Counted from the first letter of the stretch, positions 44,379 through 54,488 are shown. The stretch: 64,000 bases of DNA from JANMMJ01 sp964543235 (GCA_964543235.1 CAZIXE010000001.1:1-64000); one strand, 5' to 3'. Notes: generated by a model not told the origin, from the sequence alone. Numbers and translations are program-made.

Positions 44379-46291
44379 TGACCCGCTTTATCGAGTTCAC
44401 CGGCGGCGATGTCGCGGCCTACCTGCGCGCCCAGGAGAACAAGGATCTCCTGCGCTTCATCACCTGCGGCTCAGTGGACGACGGCAAGTCGACCCTGATC
44501 GGCCGGTTGCTCTACGAAGCCAAGATGCTCTTCGAGGACCAGCTCTCCGCCCTCGAGGCCGATTCCAGGAAGATGGGCACCCAGGGCGGCAATCTCGACT
44601 TTGCACTCTTGGTCGACGGCCTTGCCGCCGAGCGCGAACAGGGGATCACCATCGACGTCGCCTATCGCGCCTTCACCACCGACAAGCGCAAGTTCATCGT
44701 CGCCGACACGCCGGGCCATGAGCAGTACACCCGCAACATGGCAACCGGCGCCTCGACCGCCGATCTTGCCGTCATCCTCATTGACGCGCGCAAAGGTGTT
44801 CTGACGCAGACCCGCCGCCACACCTTCATCTGCACCCTGCTCGGCATCCGTCATCTTGTCGTCGCTATCAACAAGATGGATCTCATGGACTATCGCCGTG
44901 ATATCTACGAGAAGATCGAGGCCGACTATCGCGCCTTTGCCAGGTCGATCGGTGCCGGCGATGTCACCTGCATTCCCCTGTCCGCGCTGAAAGGTGACAA
45001 TGTCATCCACCCTTCACCGGCCATGCCCTGGTATCACGGTGAAACGCTCATGGCCCATCTCGAGACCGTGCCGGTCGGCGACTCCCTCGACCAGGCCCCG
45101 TTTCGCATGCCGGTGCAATGGGTCAACCGTCCCGACCAGAGCTTCCGCGGCTTTTCCGGGCTGGTCGCCAGTGGCACCGTGAAGCCGGGCGACGAGATCA
45201 GGGTCCTGCCCTCGGCCCGGACCTCCACCGTCGAGCGCATTGTCACCTGGGATGGCGATCTTCCCGAGGCCGTTGCCGGCCAGTCGATCACCATTACCCT
45301 CAAGGACGAGATCGACATCAGCCGCGGCGACGTCATCTGCACGGCCCAGGATCCCGTGGCCGTTTCCGACCAGTTCGAGGCGGAAGTGCTCTGGATGAGC
45401 GATGAGGAAATGCTGCCCGGCCGCCCCTACATCATCAAGTGCGGCACTAGGCAGACGGCCGGGACGCTGGACGCCCTGAAATACAAGGTCAACGTCAACA
45501 CCATGGAGCATGTGGCCGCCAAGACGCTGCAGCTCAACGAGATCGGCGTCTGCAATCTCGAGCTCGACCAGCCCATCCCCTTCTCGCCCTATGAGGAGAA
45601 CCGCCAGCTCGGCTCCTTCATCATCATCGACCGCTTCACCAACAACACGGTGGGAATGGGCCTGATCCACTTCGCGCTCCGCCGCGCCTCCAACATCCAC
45701 TGGCAGGCCTTGGACGTGAACAAGGCCTCACGCGCCGCCAAGGCCAGGCAGAAACCTTGTGTCCTCTGGTTCACCGGCCTGTCGGGTGCCGGCAAGTCGA
45801 CGATCGCCAACCTCGTCGAAAAGCGCCTGCATGCCGCCGGTCACATGACCTACCTGCTGGATGGTGACAACGTCCGCCATGGCCTCAACCGCGATCTCGG
45901 CTTCACCGACGCCGACCGCGTCGAGAATATCCGTCGCGTTGCCGAGGTGTCGCGGCTGATGGTCGATGCCGGCCTCATCGTGCTCGTCTCCTTCATCTCG
46001 CCGTTCCGCTCCGAGCGGCTCATGGCCCGTGAGTTGGTGGAACAGGGCGAGTTCGTCGAGATATTCGTCGACACCCCGTTGGCCGAGGCCGAGCGCCGTG
46101 ACGTCAAGGGGCTCTATGCCAAGGCGCGGCGGGGCGAGATCAAGAACTTTACCGGCATCGACTCCGACTACGAGGCGCCGGAGAATCCTGAAATCCGGAT
46201 CAACACGATGAAATACGCGCCCGAGGAGGCGGCAAGCCAGATCGTCGGCTATCTCGAGCAGGCCGGCCGGCTGTCCCCGCCCACGGGTTAG
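44378..46291 (+). CDS. cysNC: Bifunctional sulfate adenylyltransferase subunit 1 / adenylylsulfate kinase
   Basis: A protein of 637 residues. The N-terminal GTPase half (CysN) has G1 CGSVDDGKST at about 30-39, DTPGHEQY and NKMD. The C-terminal half is an APS kinase (CysC) with P-loop GLSGAGKST near residue 468, LDGDNVRHGLNRDLGF and the FVEIFVDTPLAEAERRDVKG motif. Together with CysD it turns sulfate into PAPS. This NodQ-like fusion is common in Rhizobiales. No sulfite reductase or PAPS reductase gene follows here. The ATG overlaps the cysD stop. Confidence 0.97.
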   Translation: MTRFIEFTGGDVAAYLRAQENKDLLRFITCGSVDDGKSTLIGRLLYEAKMLFEDQLSALEADSRKMGTQGGNLDFALLVDGLAAEREQGITIDVAYRAFTTDKRKFIVADTPGHEQYTRNMATGASTADLAVILIDARKGVLTQTRRHTFICTLLGIRHLVVAINKMDLMDYRRDIYEKIEADYRAFARSIGAGDVTCIPLSALKGDNVIHPSPAMPWYHGETLMAHLETVPVGDSLDQAPFRMPVQWVNRPDQSFRGFSGLVASGTVKPGDEIRVLPSARTSTVERIVTWDGDLPEAVAGQSITITLKDEIDISRGDVICTAQDPVAVSDQFEAEVLWMSDEEMLPGRPYIIKCGTRQTAGTLDALKYKVNVNTMEHVAAKTLQLNEIGVCNLELDQPIPFSPYEENRQLGSFIIIDRFTNNTVGMGLIHFALRRASNIHWQALDVNKASRAAKARQKPCVLWFTGLSGAGKSTIANLVEKRLHAAGHMTYLLDGDNVRHGLNRDLGFTDADRVENIRRVAEVSRLMVDAGLIVLVSFISPFRSERLMARELVEQGEFVEIFVDTPLAEAERRDVKGLYAKARRGEIKNFTGIDSDYEAPENPEIRINTMKYAPEEAASQIVGYLEQAGRLSPPTG

Positions 46292-46387
46292 CCGAAACCG
46301 GCCTACAAGATCTCTTGATCGGCGCGGCCCGCATTGTGAAGGCGGTCAACTTGTCTCGGGCCGGCGTCTCGGCTATCCCGCCGGTCC

Positions 46388-47314
46388 ATGACTCCCATCA
46401 TCTCCATCAGGGGGCTCTCGAAGACCTATGATTCGGGATTCGAGGCTCTGAAACGCATTGACCTGGACATCCGCGAGGGCGAGATCTTTGCGCTTCTCGG
46501 CCCCAACGGCGCCGGCAAAACGACGCTTATCAGCATTCTCTGCGGACTCGTGCGCTCGAGCGGCGGCACGATACATGTGAAAGGTCTCGACACCGTGCGG
46601 GATTACCGCGCAGCCCGCGGCCTGATTGGGCTCGTGCCCCAGGAATTGTCGACCGCCTACTTCGAGACGGTCTGGGACACGGTATCCTTCAGCCGCGGCC
46701 TGTTCGGGCTCAGGCCAAATCCCGCCCATATCGAGCGCGTGCTGAAGGACCTCTCGCTCTGGGACAAGAAAGACAGCAAGGTGATGACGCTCTCCGGCGG
46801 CATGAAGCGCCGCGTGCTCATTGCCAAGGCCCTCGCCCATGAGCCGCACATCCTGTTTCTGGACGAGCCGACGGCCGGCGTTGACGTCGAGTTGCGCCGC
46901 GACATGTGGGAGCAGGTGCGCAGACTGCGGGCTTCCGGGGTCACCATCATCCTCACCACCCACTACATTGACGAAGCCGAAGAGATGGCTGACCGCATCG
47001 GCATCATCCGCAAGGGCGAGATCATCCTCGTCGAGGAGAAGAAGGAGTTGATGCGCAAGCTTGGCCGCAAGGAGCTGATCATCCATTTGCAGCAGCGCCT
47101 GGACAGCCTGCCGAAGCAGCTCAGGCGCCACCGCCTGGAACTCGCCAACGGTGGCGACGAACTGGTCTTCATCTATGATTCTGAAGCCGGCCGCTCCGGC
47201 ATTTCCGCCTTGCTCAAAGACATCACCGCCGCCGGCATCCGCCTGAAGGACGTCCAGACCCGCCAGAGTTCCCTCGAAGACATTTTTGTGGACCTCGTGA
47301 AGGAGGGCGCATGA
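46388..47314 (+). CDS. ABC transporter ATP-binding protein (ABC-2 export type, YadG-like)
   Basis: A protein of 308 residues. Walker A GPNGAGKT, the signature LSGGMKRRVLIAKAL, Walker B ILFLDEPTAGVD and the TTHYIDEAEEMADRIG switch are all present. A C-terminal extension of about 80 residues follows the ATPase core, as in DrrA/CcmA-type exporters. It pairs with the next gene. The substrate is unknown. The start is 96 bp after cysNC. Confidence 0.92.
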   Translation: MTPIISIRGLSKTYDSGFEALKRIDLDIREGEIFALLGPNGAGKTTLISILCGLVRSSGGTIHVKGLDTVRDYRAARGLIGLVPQELSTAYFETVWDTVSFSRGLFGLRPNPAHIERVLKDLSLWDKKDSKVMTLSGGMKRRVLIAKALAHEPHILFLDEPTAGVDVELRRDMWEQVRRLRASGVTIILTTHYIDEAEEMADRIGIIRKGEIILVEEKKELMRKLGRKELIIHLQQRLDSLPKQLRRHRLELANGGDELVFIYDSEAGRSGISALLKDITAAGIRLKDVQTRQSSLEDIFVDLVKEGA

Positions 47315-48072
47315 ACCTCGAAGCGATCCGCGTCATTTATCTGGCCGAAATGGCGCGCACCTTCCGCACCCCCGCCCAGAGCATCGTCTCGCCGGTCATC
47401 TCGACCGCGCTCTACTTCATTGTCTTTGGTTCTGCCATCGGCACGCGCATTCCGGAAGTGGGCGGCATTCCCTATGCAGCCTTCATCGTGCCCGGCCTCA
47501 TCATGCTCTCGATCCTGACCGAGAGCATCTCCAACGCCTCTTTCGGCATCTACATGCCGCGCTTTGTCGGAACCATATACGAAGTTCTCTCGGCGCCGAT
47601 ATCGCCCACCGAGACTGTCATAGCCTATGTAGGCGCGGCGGCGACGAAATCTACGCTTCTCGCCCTCGTCATCCTCACCACGTCCTTCTTCTTCGTGCCC
47701 CTGACCATTGCCCATCCCATCTGGATGCTGCTCATCATCGCCCTCAGCGCCATCACCTTCAGCCTGCTGGGTTTCGTGATCGGCATATGGGCCGAGAGCT
47801 TTGAGCGGCTTCAGCTTGTGCCCCTCCTCGTGGTAACGCCCCTGACCTTTCTTGGTGGCAGCTTCTATGCCATCGACATGCTGCCGCCCTTCTGGCAGAC
47901 GTTGAGCCTCTTCAATCCCGTCGTCTATCTGATTTCGCTCCTGCGCTGGAGTTTCTTCGGCGTGGCGGGGGTGCATATCTGGGCAAGTCTTGCCACGATC
48001 CTCTTCTTCCTCGCCGTCTGTCTCGGCGTCGTCACCTGGATGTTCCGCACCGGCTACAAGCTCAAGCCGTGA
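47311..48072 (+). CDS. ABC-2 type transporter permease (YadH-like)
   Basis: A protein of 253 residues with about six membrane helices in the ABC2_membrane pattern (GGIPYAAFIVPGLIMLSIL, then a C-terminal FNPVVYLISLLRWSFFG). The ATG overlaps the ATPase stop by 4 bp, and the pair forms a compact exporter like Escherichia coli YadG-YadH. Substrate unknown. Its 3' end overlaps the convergent isomerase gene by 19 bp. Confidence 0.92.
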   Translation: MNLEAIRVIYLAEMARTFRTPAQSIVSPVISTALYFIVFGSAIGTRIPEVGGIPYAAFIVPGLIMLSILTESISNASFGIYMPRFVGTIYEVLSAPISPTETVIAYVGAAATKSTLLALVILTTSFFFVPLTIAHPIWMLLIIALSAITFSLLGFVIGIWAESFERLQLVPLLVVTPLTFLGGSFYAIDMLPPFWQTLSLFNPVVYLISLLRWSFFGVAGVHIWASLATILFFLAVCLGVVTWMFRTGYKLKP

Positions 48073-48656
48073 CCGCGCGAGAGGTGCAGGTCGAGCAGAT
48101 CGAGGCGGTCGTTTCCGAAATAGAGTTTGGTGCCGGTGTCGACGGTCGGCACGCCGAAGACACCGCGCGCCACCGCCTCCTGCGTGTTGTCATCGAGCCT
48201 CTTTTTGAACGTTTCGTCGACGGCCGCCTGCCGCACCTCTTGCGGATCGAGGCCTGCGGCCTTCCCCCACGCGGCAAGCTGGTCGAGTTCGGTGATGTCG
48301 GCCGCTTCCGCCCAATAGCCGCGCAGCAGCAGCCACGCGAACGCCTCGGCCCTGCCGCGATCCGCGGCGAGCAGGCAGGCCCGGAGTGCCCGCGAATTGC
48401 GCAAAGGGTAGCGCGGATGATAGCGGAACGGCAGGCCGAGCAGTTCGGCATGGTCCAGGATGTCCTGTTGGAACCAGGCGACCCGTGCCGGCGTCGCCTC
48501 CAGCGGTTTCACTCCGCCGATCAGATCGAGGAGCCGCGGCAGGTGCAGCGGCCGCCAAACCAGGGCTTGTCCGTGCTTGCGCGCAAGATCGCCGATCCGG
48601 GACGCTGCGAAGTAGCACCAGGGCGAATGGACATCGAACCAGAAGGTCAGTGTCAT
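48054..48656 (-). CDS. 2-hydroxychromene-2-carboxylate isomerase family protein
   Basis: A protein of 200 residues of the DsbA-like (HCCA isomerase) fold. It opens MTLTFWFDVHSPWCYFAASRI, where the SPW(C)Y segment replaces the CxxC motif, and ends with GVFGVPTVDTGTKLYFGNDRL. In aromatic (naphthalene) degradation the enzyme isomerises 2-hydroxychromene-2-carboxylate using glutathione; no other naphthalene genes are present, so the substrate is open. The ATG overlaps the upstream acyl-CoA synthetase stop. Confidence 0.85.
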   Translation of the reverse strand: MTLTFWFDVHSPWCYFAASRIGDLARKHGQALVWRPLHLPRLLDLIGGVKPLEATPARVAWFQQDILDHAELLGLPFRYHPRYPLRNSRALRACLLAADRGRAEAFAWLLLRGYWAEAADITELDQLAAWGKAAGLDPQEVRQAAVDETFKKRLDDNTQEAVARGVFGVPTVDTGTKLYFGNDRLDLLDLHLSRGHGLSL

Positions 48657-50206
48657 GCCAGAATTGCCATGCGGGCTTCCTCCGCCCACTGACGGAGCTC
48701 CACCTTCCTGACCTTTCCCGATGGCGTCAGCGGAAAGCTGTCTACCTTAAAGAATACCGCCGGCGTCTTGAACTTGGCAATCCGCGTATTGCAGTAGTCC
48801 TGCAGTTCTCGCGCGGTTACCGGAAGTTCCAGCCTGACTGCCGCCGCCACCGCTTCGCCATAGTAATCGTCCCTCACGCCGAAGACGGCGATCGCTGCGA
48901 CGGCTGGATGCTGCTGCAGGATGTTTTCGATCTCTGCCGGATAGATGTTCTCGCCGCCCCGGATGATCATGTCGCGCAGCCGGCCGCCGGCGATGACCAG
49001 GCGGCCGTCCGGCCGCAGATAGCCGAGATCACCGGTCCGCAGCCAGCCTTCTTCCGTCAGCGTCTCCGCAGTGCCGCCGGCATCCTTGTAGTAACCTTCC
49101 ATCACCATGGGCCCGCGCGCCTGGATTTCGCCGATTGCACCGGCCGGCAGCGTCGCCAGCGTCTGCGGATCGGCAATCCGCAAGTCATAGCCTGGAAGCG
49201 ACAGGCCCGCCGTCTCGAAGCGCAGCGGATCATCCGCCTCAGGACAGGCGAACAGCGTCGCGCCTTCCGTCTGCCCGTAGACCTGGGCCAGGCCCGGCAT
49301 CGGAAATGACTCGGCACAGCGCCTGAGGACCTCGGGATTGCAGTCGGCACCACCGCAGGTCCCGCCTCTCAGTGTATCGAGCCGGTAGCTGCCGCGCGCG
49401 GGATGAACCAGCATGGCCAGATAGGAGGTGGGGACTCCCGACAGATGCGTGCAGCGCTCATCCTGGATCACCCGGAACATTGTCTCGGGATCGAAGCTCG
49501 GCACGCCGACATAGGCCGCCCCGCGCTGAAGGCAGCCCAGCACGTTGAGAATGCATCCCGCGCAGTGAAACAGCGGGATGATCGATGTCCAGCGATCGCC
49601 CGGCGCAACGCCAAGCCGCTCAGCCGAATGCCCGGCCACCATCATCATGGCCCGGTGCGACAACAGCGCGCCCTTCGGAAACCCCGTCGTACCGGAAGTA
49701 TAGAGGAGCGCCGCGACCTGGTCCGGATCGCCGGCAGTGCTCGCGGTGAGCGGCGCCGACTGGACGAGCCGCGGATAGTCTGTATCCAGCGTGAGGACAT
49801 GCCGAAGCAGCGGCAGTCCGGAACGCAATGCGGTGACATTCTCCAGATAGGGATTGGAACGGAACGAGCTTGAGCAGATCAGCACCTGCGCATCCGACTG
49901 CCGCAGCGCGAAGGCCAGATCGTCCTTGCGGTAGTGGGTGTTGAGCGGCACCAGCACGGCCCCCAGCGCCGCTACTGCCAGCTGCACCACCGGCCACTCG
50001 ACCCGGTTCTCGGCGAGCAGCGCCACATGCCCGCCCGCCCTCACGCCCAGCGCCTCGAGGCTCCCCGCGAGCCGCCGTGCCGCGTCATGCCAGGCGGCGA
50101 AGCTGAGCGCCTGGCGCTGATGCGGGAAAACCAGCGCCTCCGCCGCGGGCCAGCGCCGCGCCGCCGCCTCGAGTGCGCGCCAGGGATGCAGGAACTCAAC
50201 CGGCAC
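48653..50206 (-). CDS. AMP-dependent acyl-CoA synthetase/ligase
   Basis: A protein of 517 residues of the ANL superfamily. The P-loop-like LLYTSGTTGFPKGALLSH, the TGD motif in EEGWLRTGDLGYLRPDG and GGENIYPAEIE with a C-terminal PSGKVRK are all present. It would activate a carboxylic acid as acyl-AMP, then acyl-CoA. The substrate is unknown. The GTG start at 50206 overlaps the upstream SDR gene by 11 bp, so SDR, ligase and isomerase form one leftward unit. Confidence 0.9.
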   Translation of the reverse strand: MPVEFLHPWRALEAAARRWPAAEALVFPHQRQALSFAAWHDAARRLAGSLEALGVRAGGHVALLAENRVEWPVVQLAVAALGAVLVPLNTHYRKDDLAFALRQSDAQVLICSSSFRSNPYLENVTALRSGLPLLRHVLTLDTDYPRLVQSAPLTASTAGDPDQVAALLYTSGTTGFPKGALLSHRAMMMVAGHSAERLGVAPGDRWTSIIPLFHCAGCILNVLGCLQRGAAYVGVPSFDPETMFRVIQDERCTHLSGVPTSYLAMLVHPARGSYRLDTLRGGTCGGADCNPEVLRRCAESFPMPGLAQVYGQTEGATLFACPEADDPLRFETAGLSLPGYDLRIADPQTLATLPAGAIGEIQARGPMVMEGYYKDAGGTAETLTEEGWLRTGDLGYLRPDGRLVIAGGRLRDMIIRGGENIYPAEIENILQQHPAVAAIAVFGVRDDYYGEAVAAAVRLELPVTARELQDYCNTRIAKFKTPAVFFKVDSFPLTPSGKVRKVELRQWAEEARMAILA

Positions 50207-50960
50207 ACCAGCCCCCGTCGGCGATGAGGATCGTGCCGGTCACGAAGGACGCGGCATCGGAAGCGAGAAACACCGCCGGACCCACCATCTCCTTCATCTC
50301 CGCCATGCGGCGGAGCGGCGTGCGCGCAATGATTTCGCGGGACGCAGCGCCGAGATACGCCCGGCCCTTCTCTGTCATGGAATGCGTTGTATAGCCCGGG
50401 TTGAAGGCATTAACGCGAATGCCATGCGGCCCCCATTCACTGGCGAGCGATCGCACCAGCATGTCGATGCCGCCCTTGGCGGCACAGTAGGGCGCCAACT
50501 CTTCGAAGGCGGCAACCGAGGCATTGGACGAGTTCATGACGATGACCCCGCCTGTTCCCTGCCGCATGAACTGCCGCGCCGCCGCCTGCGCGCACAGGAA
50601 ATAGGCGCGGAGATTGCCGCCGATCACCGTATCGAATTCCCCCGGTGTGAAGTCGATGGCCGGCTTCTTCACATTGACCCCGGCATTGCAGACGAGGATG
50701 TCGAGCCTGCCGAACCGTCTCACCGCACCCTGGACCAGCGCCTCGCAGTCCTCGGGCTTGCTGACATCCGCCAGCAGGGCGAGCGTCTCATGGCCCTTCC
50801 CGCGCAGTTCCGCCGCCGTTTTCTCCGCGGCCTCGAATGTCCGCGCGCAGCCCACCACGACGGCGCCCGCTTCCGCAAAGCCATGCGCCAGTTCGCGGCC
50901 GATGCCGCGGCTCGTGCCGGTGATCACCGCGACCCGGCCATGAAGATCGAACAGTCCCAT
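50196..50960 (-). CDS. SDR-family NAD(P)-dependent oxidoreductase
   Basis: A protein of 254 residues of the classical SDR family: cofactor motif GTSRGIGRE near residue 15, NAGV, catalytic Ser region and YCAAKGG (Tyr-Lys). The end is GGWCAG. It probably oxidises or reduces a secondary alcohol or 3-oxoacyl substrate. It is followed by the acyl-CoA synthetase. 64 bp separate it from the upstream binding-protein gene. Confidence 0.9.
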   Translation of the reverse strand: MGLFDLHGRVAVITGTSRGIGRELAHGFAEAGAVVVGCARTFEAAEKTAAELRGKGHETLALLADVSKPEDCEALVQGAVRRFGRLDILVCNAGVNVKKPAIDFTPGEFDTVIGGNLRAYFLCAQAAARQFMRQGTGGVIVMNSSNASVAAFEELAPYCAAKGGIDMLVRSLASEWGPHGIRVNAFNPGYTTHSMTEKGRAYLGAASREIIARTPLRRMAEMKEMVGPAVFLASDAASFVTGTILIADGGWCAG

Positions 50961-51024
50961 AACACCCGCCCTGTTGCCGCCAGGCGTCAGCTAGCGGCAA
51001 GTCGGGTGCCATGACAAGCGCGGC

Positions 51025-52059
51025 TTACTTCAGCACCTCCGTCCAGATCTTCGAGTAGAGGTCGTTTGTCTCCGGCTTGCAGGCGGGAATGAACCGGCCG
51101 GCCGCCTCGAACTCCTTGGGGATGACCACCTCCGGTGCATCCCGCATGTCCTCCGGCATGTACTGCGCCGAAGCCGGGATGGCATTGGCGAAGCGCGCGA
51201 AGGCCGAGATCATCGCCGCATTCTCGGGATCCATGACGAAGTCCTGGAACAGCCTGGCGTTCTCGACATTCCTGGCATCCTTGAGCACCGCCACATTGTC
51301 CATCCAGATCGGGTAGCCTTCCCTGGGGTAGCCAAAGCGGATGGCCGGGTTCTGCAGCCTGGCCCGGAACACGCCGCCATTCCATTCAAGCCCGATCCAG
51401 TAGTCTTCCTGCACCGACTTCTCGATCGAGCCGTAGTCGATCGACAGCCAGTGCGGCTTGGCGGCGAGCAGCATGTCGCGCACCCGCTTGAGCAGGTCGA
51501 GATCGTCGCTGCACGGGTCGCCGCCGGCATACATGATGGCGCTCGCCATGACATCGCCCATCTCCGGCACCAGCGTCACCTTGCCTTTCACTTCGTCCGG
51601 TGGGTCGAAGATCAGCTTCCAGGTATTGATGTCGCCCTTGTAGTGCTTGGTATTGACCAGCACGCCGACCGTTCCCCATTGCCACGGCACCGTGTAGCGG
51701 CGGCCCGGATCGAAAGCGACATCCGCCCATTTGGGGTCGACATGCTTGAAGTTCGGCATCTGGTCGGGCCGTGTCTCGAGCAGCAGGCCTTCCTTGATCC
51801 ACACCGGCACATAGTTCGCCGACGGCACCACGATGTCATAGCCGTGACCGCCGGCTCGCACTTTGGCAAGAGCAGTGTCGTTCGAGTCATAGTCCGTGAT
51901 CGTCACCTTGACGTCATGGGTCCGCTCGAACTTGGCGATCAGCTCGGGATTGGTGTAGTTGCCCCAGTTGAAGATCTGGAGCTCGCCCGCCGCCAGGGCT
52001 TCAGCCGGCAGCAGTGTCGTGATCAGGGCAGCCGCACAGGCGGCGATCAGTGTCTTCAT
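51025..52059 (-). CDS. Polyamine-type ABC transporter substrate-binding protein, copy 1
   Basis: A protein of about 344 residues of the PotD/PotF family with a signal peptide (cleavage near ALA, residue ~23). The opening GELQIFNWGNYTNPELIAKFE is followed by DYDSNDTALAKVRAGGHGYDIV and PWQWGTVGV; the protein ends YSKIWTEVLK. It is paralogous to the proteins at 53428 and 54489, but the most diverged of the three. The ATG at 52059 puts the signal peptide first. It is separated from the other two by a serine hydrolase gene. Confidence 0.9.
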   Translation of the reverse strand: MKTLIAACAAALITTLLPAEALAAGELQIFNWGNYTNPELIAKFERTHDVKVTITDYDSNDTALAKVRAGGHGYDIVVPSANYVPVWIKEGLLLETRPDQMPNFKHVDPKWADVAFDPGRRYTVPWQWGTVGVLVNTKHYKGDINTWKLIFDPPDEVKGKVTLVPEMGDVMASAIMYAGGDPCSDDLDLLKRVRDMLLAAKPHWLSIDYGSIEKSVQEDYWIGLEWNGGVFRARLQNPAIRFGYPREGYPIWMDNVAVLKDARNVENARLFQDFVMDPENAAMISAFARFANAIPASAQYMPEDMRDAPEVVIPKEFEAAGRFIPACKPETNDLYSKIWTEVLK

Positions 52060-52149
52060 CGCGTCCTTCCATGGGGTGCCCGCCGGGCAATGTGTAACGC
52101 TTCTCGGCATTTGTAAACTGTCTGTCTGGCAATCCCCCGCCCCAGTGGC

Positions 52150-53355
52150 TCAGCCGAGCGCCCGGGCGACGCTGTGAATCGCAGCCAGCGTCGCAATGCT
52201 GTAGGGGATGTTGATGAAGTCGGGCCAGCTTGACAGCTTGACCGCGACCAGCCGCTGATCGAAGTTGATATAGATGAGCTGCCCGAAGACCCCGCGCGCC
52301 ATGATCGACCGCGACTCCGGATCTTCGATCCAGAACTGGTTGCGGTAGGCGCCCCGCGGCAGGGAGAGATTGTAGGGTGATTGAAAGATGGCATGGTCGC
52401 CGGTCCGCGTGGCCTCGACCCAGGCTGCGGGGACGATCCCGCCGCCGCCTTCCAGATAGAGTTGCCCGAACCGCGCATAGTCCCGGAGCGTGGCGTTGAA
52501 GCCGCCGCTCGCCAGCCCGTAGCCTGCCGCATCCACGGTAAGACTCGCGCTCTCCTCGGCGCCGAGTTTCTGCCACAGTTCCTCGGAAACGAGTTGTGGC
52601 AGCCGCCGCCCGCTGACCCGTTCCAGGATGAAGGCCAGCACATCCGTCTCGATCGACCGGTATGCGAACCATTCACCATGCGGCCGCTCCTGCCGGTCCA
52701 GCGCCATGATAAGGTCGAACACATGCCGCGGCCATCTGAAGCGGGGATCGCTGTCCGGCGGCGGCGGCTTCCAGCCACTGGCGACATCGAGCTGTCCGAC
52801 GGCTGAGTAGGGATCGGTATACTCCTCGCTGAAGGCGACCCCGGTGGTCATGTCGAGAATCTGCTGCACCGTCGCCCCACGCCAGGCCGTGTTCGTGAGT
52901 TCCGGCAGATAGTCTGTGGCGGGGGCCGTTGTGTCCAGCATTCCGCGGCCGGCCAGGATGCCGGCCACCGCGCCGGCGATCGACTTACCCACCGACTGCG
53001 ACAGATGCAGCGTGCGCGCCGTCATGCCGTTGCAGTAGCGCTCACAGGCGATCCTGCCATCTTTGAGCACAATGAAACCGTCCGTATACGTCTCATCGAG
53101 CAACTGGCTCAAGGTGACGGTCTGGCCGGTGCTGCCGGTCACTTCGAGACCATCGAGATCGCGCTCGTCGCGCGGCAGATCCCGCACCGGCCCTTCGCCG
53201 TGCCACACTTCGGCGGTGGGGAGAATTTCGCGAATGTGCTGAAAGGACCAGCGGTTCCACGGCGGCCGGTCCCAGTCGGATCGCGGCGGCACCAGGGCGG
53301 GCGGCGAGCCTTGCATGATCGGCAGCCGCCGGTCCGGATTGCGGTAGCTGTTCAT
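52150..53355 (-). CDS. Serine hydrolase (beta-lactamase class C / NylB-like family)
   Basis: A protein of 401 residues with the SxxK motif in HLSQSVGKSIAGAVAGIL (about residue 121) and WFAYRSIETDVLAFIL carrying the candidate Tyr of the YxS/N motif. There is no evident signal peptide. The pattern resembles 6-aminohexanoate-dimer hydrolase and other class C-like hydrolases, which cleave small amides or esters. It sits inside the polyamine transporter cluster between two binding-protein genes, so it may process an imported amide; this is inference. Confidence 0.83.
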   Translation of the reverse strand: MNSYRNPDRRLPIMQGSPPALVPPRSDWDRPPWNRWSFQHIREILPTAEVWHGEGPVRDLPRDERDLDGLEVTGSTGQTVTLSQLLDETYTDGFIVLKDGRIACERYCNGMTARTLHLSQSVGKSIAGAVAGILAGRGMLDTTAPATDYLPELTNTAWRGATVQQILDMTTGVAFSEEYTDPYSAVGQLDVASGWKPPPPDSDPRFRWPRHVFDLIMALDRQERPHGEWFAYRSIETDVLAFILERVSGRRLPQLVSEELWQKLGAEESASLTVDAAGYGLASGGFNATLRDYARFGQLYLEGGGGIVPAAWVEATRTGDHAIFQSPYNLSLPRGAYRNQFWIEDPESRSIMARGVFGQLIYINFDQRLVAVKLSSWPDFINIPYSIATLAAIHSVARALG

Positions 53356-53427
53356 CGGCTATTGCACGCAAAGACCCCGGCACGGGTGGGCTTGGCGCCC
53401 GCCCCGCCGGGGTCCTGGATCTTCGCG

Positions 53428-54462
53428 CTATTTCTGCAGCTCCGTCCAGATCTTCGTATAGAGATCGTTGACCTCCGCCGGGCAGGTCAGCGAGAACTTC
53501 CCGACAGCCGCAAACTCAGCCGGGACATTGATCTCCGGCGCTGTCTTCATGTCCTCCGGCATATAGGCTTCGGAGCCGGCGATGCCATTGGCATAGCGGG
53601 CAAAAGCCGAAATCAGCGCGGCATTCTCAGGCGCCATGATGAAGTTCATGAACAGCTTGGCGTTGTCGACATTCTTGGCGTCTTTGAGGATGGCCACATT
53701 GTCCATCCAGATCGGATAGCCTTCCTTGGGATAGCCGTAGACGATCTGATCGTTCTGCAGCCGCGCCCGGAACGAGGCCCCGTTCCAGTTCACGCCGGCC
53801 TGCAGATCGCCCTTCGCGTATTTTTCGACATTGCCGTAATCCATCGAAATCCACTTGGGCTTGGCCTCGAGCAGCTTGTCGCGGACTTTCTTGAGGATTT
53901 CCTTGTCGCCGGTGCAGGGCTCGCCGCCCATGTACTGGATCGCCAGCTGCATCACATCCGACATTTCGGGGACGACATTGACCTTGCCCACCAGTTCCGG
54001 CGGCGGATCAAGGAAGATCGCCGATGTGTTGGGATCGCCCGAATAGGTCGACTTGTTTACGGTGACGCCCGTCGTGCCCCACTGCCACGGCACCGTGTAA
54101 TGGCGGCCGGGGTCGAAGGCGACATCCACCCACTTGGGGTCCATGTTCTTGAAATTCTCCATCTGGTCGGGGCGGGCCTCGAGCAGCAGGCCTTCCTGGA
54201 TCCAGATCGGCACGAAGCTCGCCGACGGCACCACGATGTCAAAGCCATGCCCGCCCTGGCGCACCTTGGCCAGCGCTGCATCGTTCGAGTCATAGTCGGT
54301 GATGGTGACCTTGACCTTGTAGGTTTCCTCGAACTTCTTGATCAGGTCGGGGCTGGTGTAGTTTCCCCAGTTGAAGATGTTGAGTTCGCCCTCGGCCTGG
54401 GCGGCACCGGCTGTCGCCATCATGGCGAAGCCGGAGAGGACTGCTGTAAGCTTCAGTTTCAT
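53428..54462 (-). CDS. Polyamine-type ABC transporter substrate-binding protein, copy 2
   Basis: A protein of 344 residues. A signal peptide (cleavage near AQA, ~23) precedes GELNIFNWGNYTSPDLIKKFE, then DYDSNDAALAKVRQGGHGFDIVV and VPEMSDVMQLAIQYMGGEPC. The end is YTKIWTELQK. It shares long identical blocks with copy 3 (54489-55520), indicating tandem duplication. It is a PotD/PotF-like periplasmic protein; ligand unknown. Confidence 0.92.
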   Translation of the reverse strand: MKLKLTAVLSGFAMMATAGAAQAEGELNIFNWGNYTSPDLIKKFEETYKVKVTITDYDSNDAALAKVRQGGHGFDIVVPSASFVPIWIQEGLLLEARPDQMENFKNMDPKWVDVAFDPGRHYTVPWQWGTTGVTVNKSTYSGDPNTSAIFLDPPPELVGKVNVVPEMSDVMQLAIQYMGGEPCTGDKEILKKVRDKLLEAKPKWISMDYGNVEKYAKGDLQAGVNWNGASFRARLQNDQIVYGYPKEGYPIWMDNVAILKDAKNVDNAKLFMNFIMAPENAALISAFARYANGIAGSEAYMPEDMKTAPEINVPAEFAAVGKFSLTCPAEVNDLYTKIWTELQK

Positions 54463-54488
54463 CGCGTTCTCCCTTGGGTTTGGTCTGT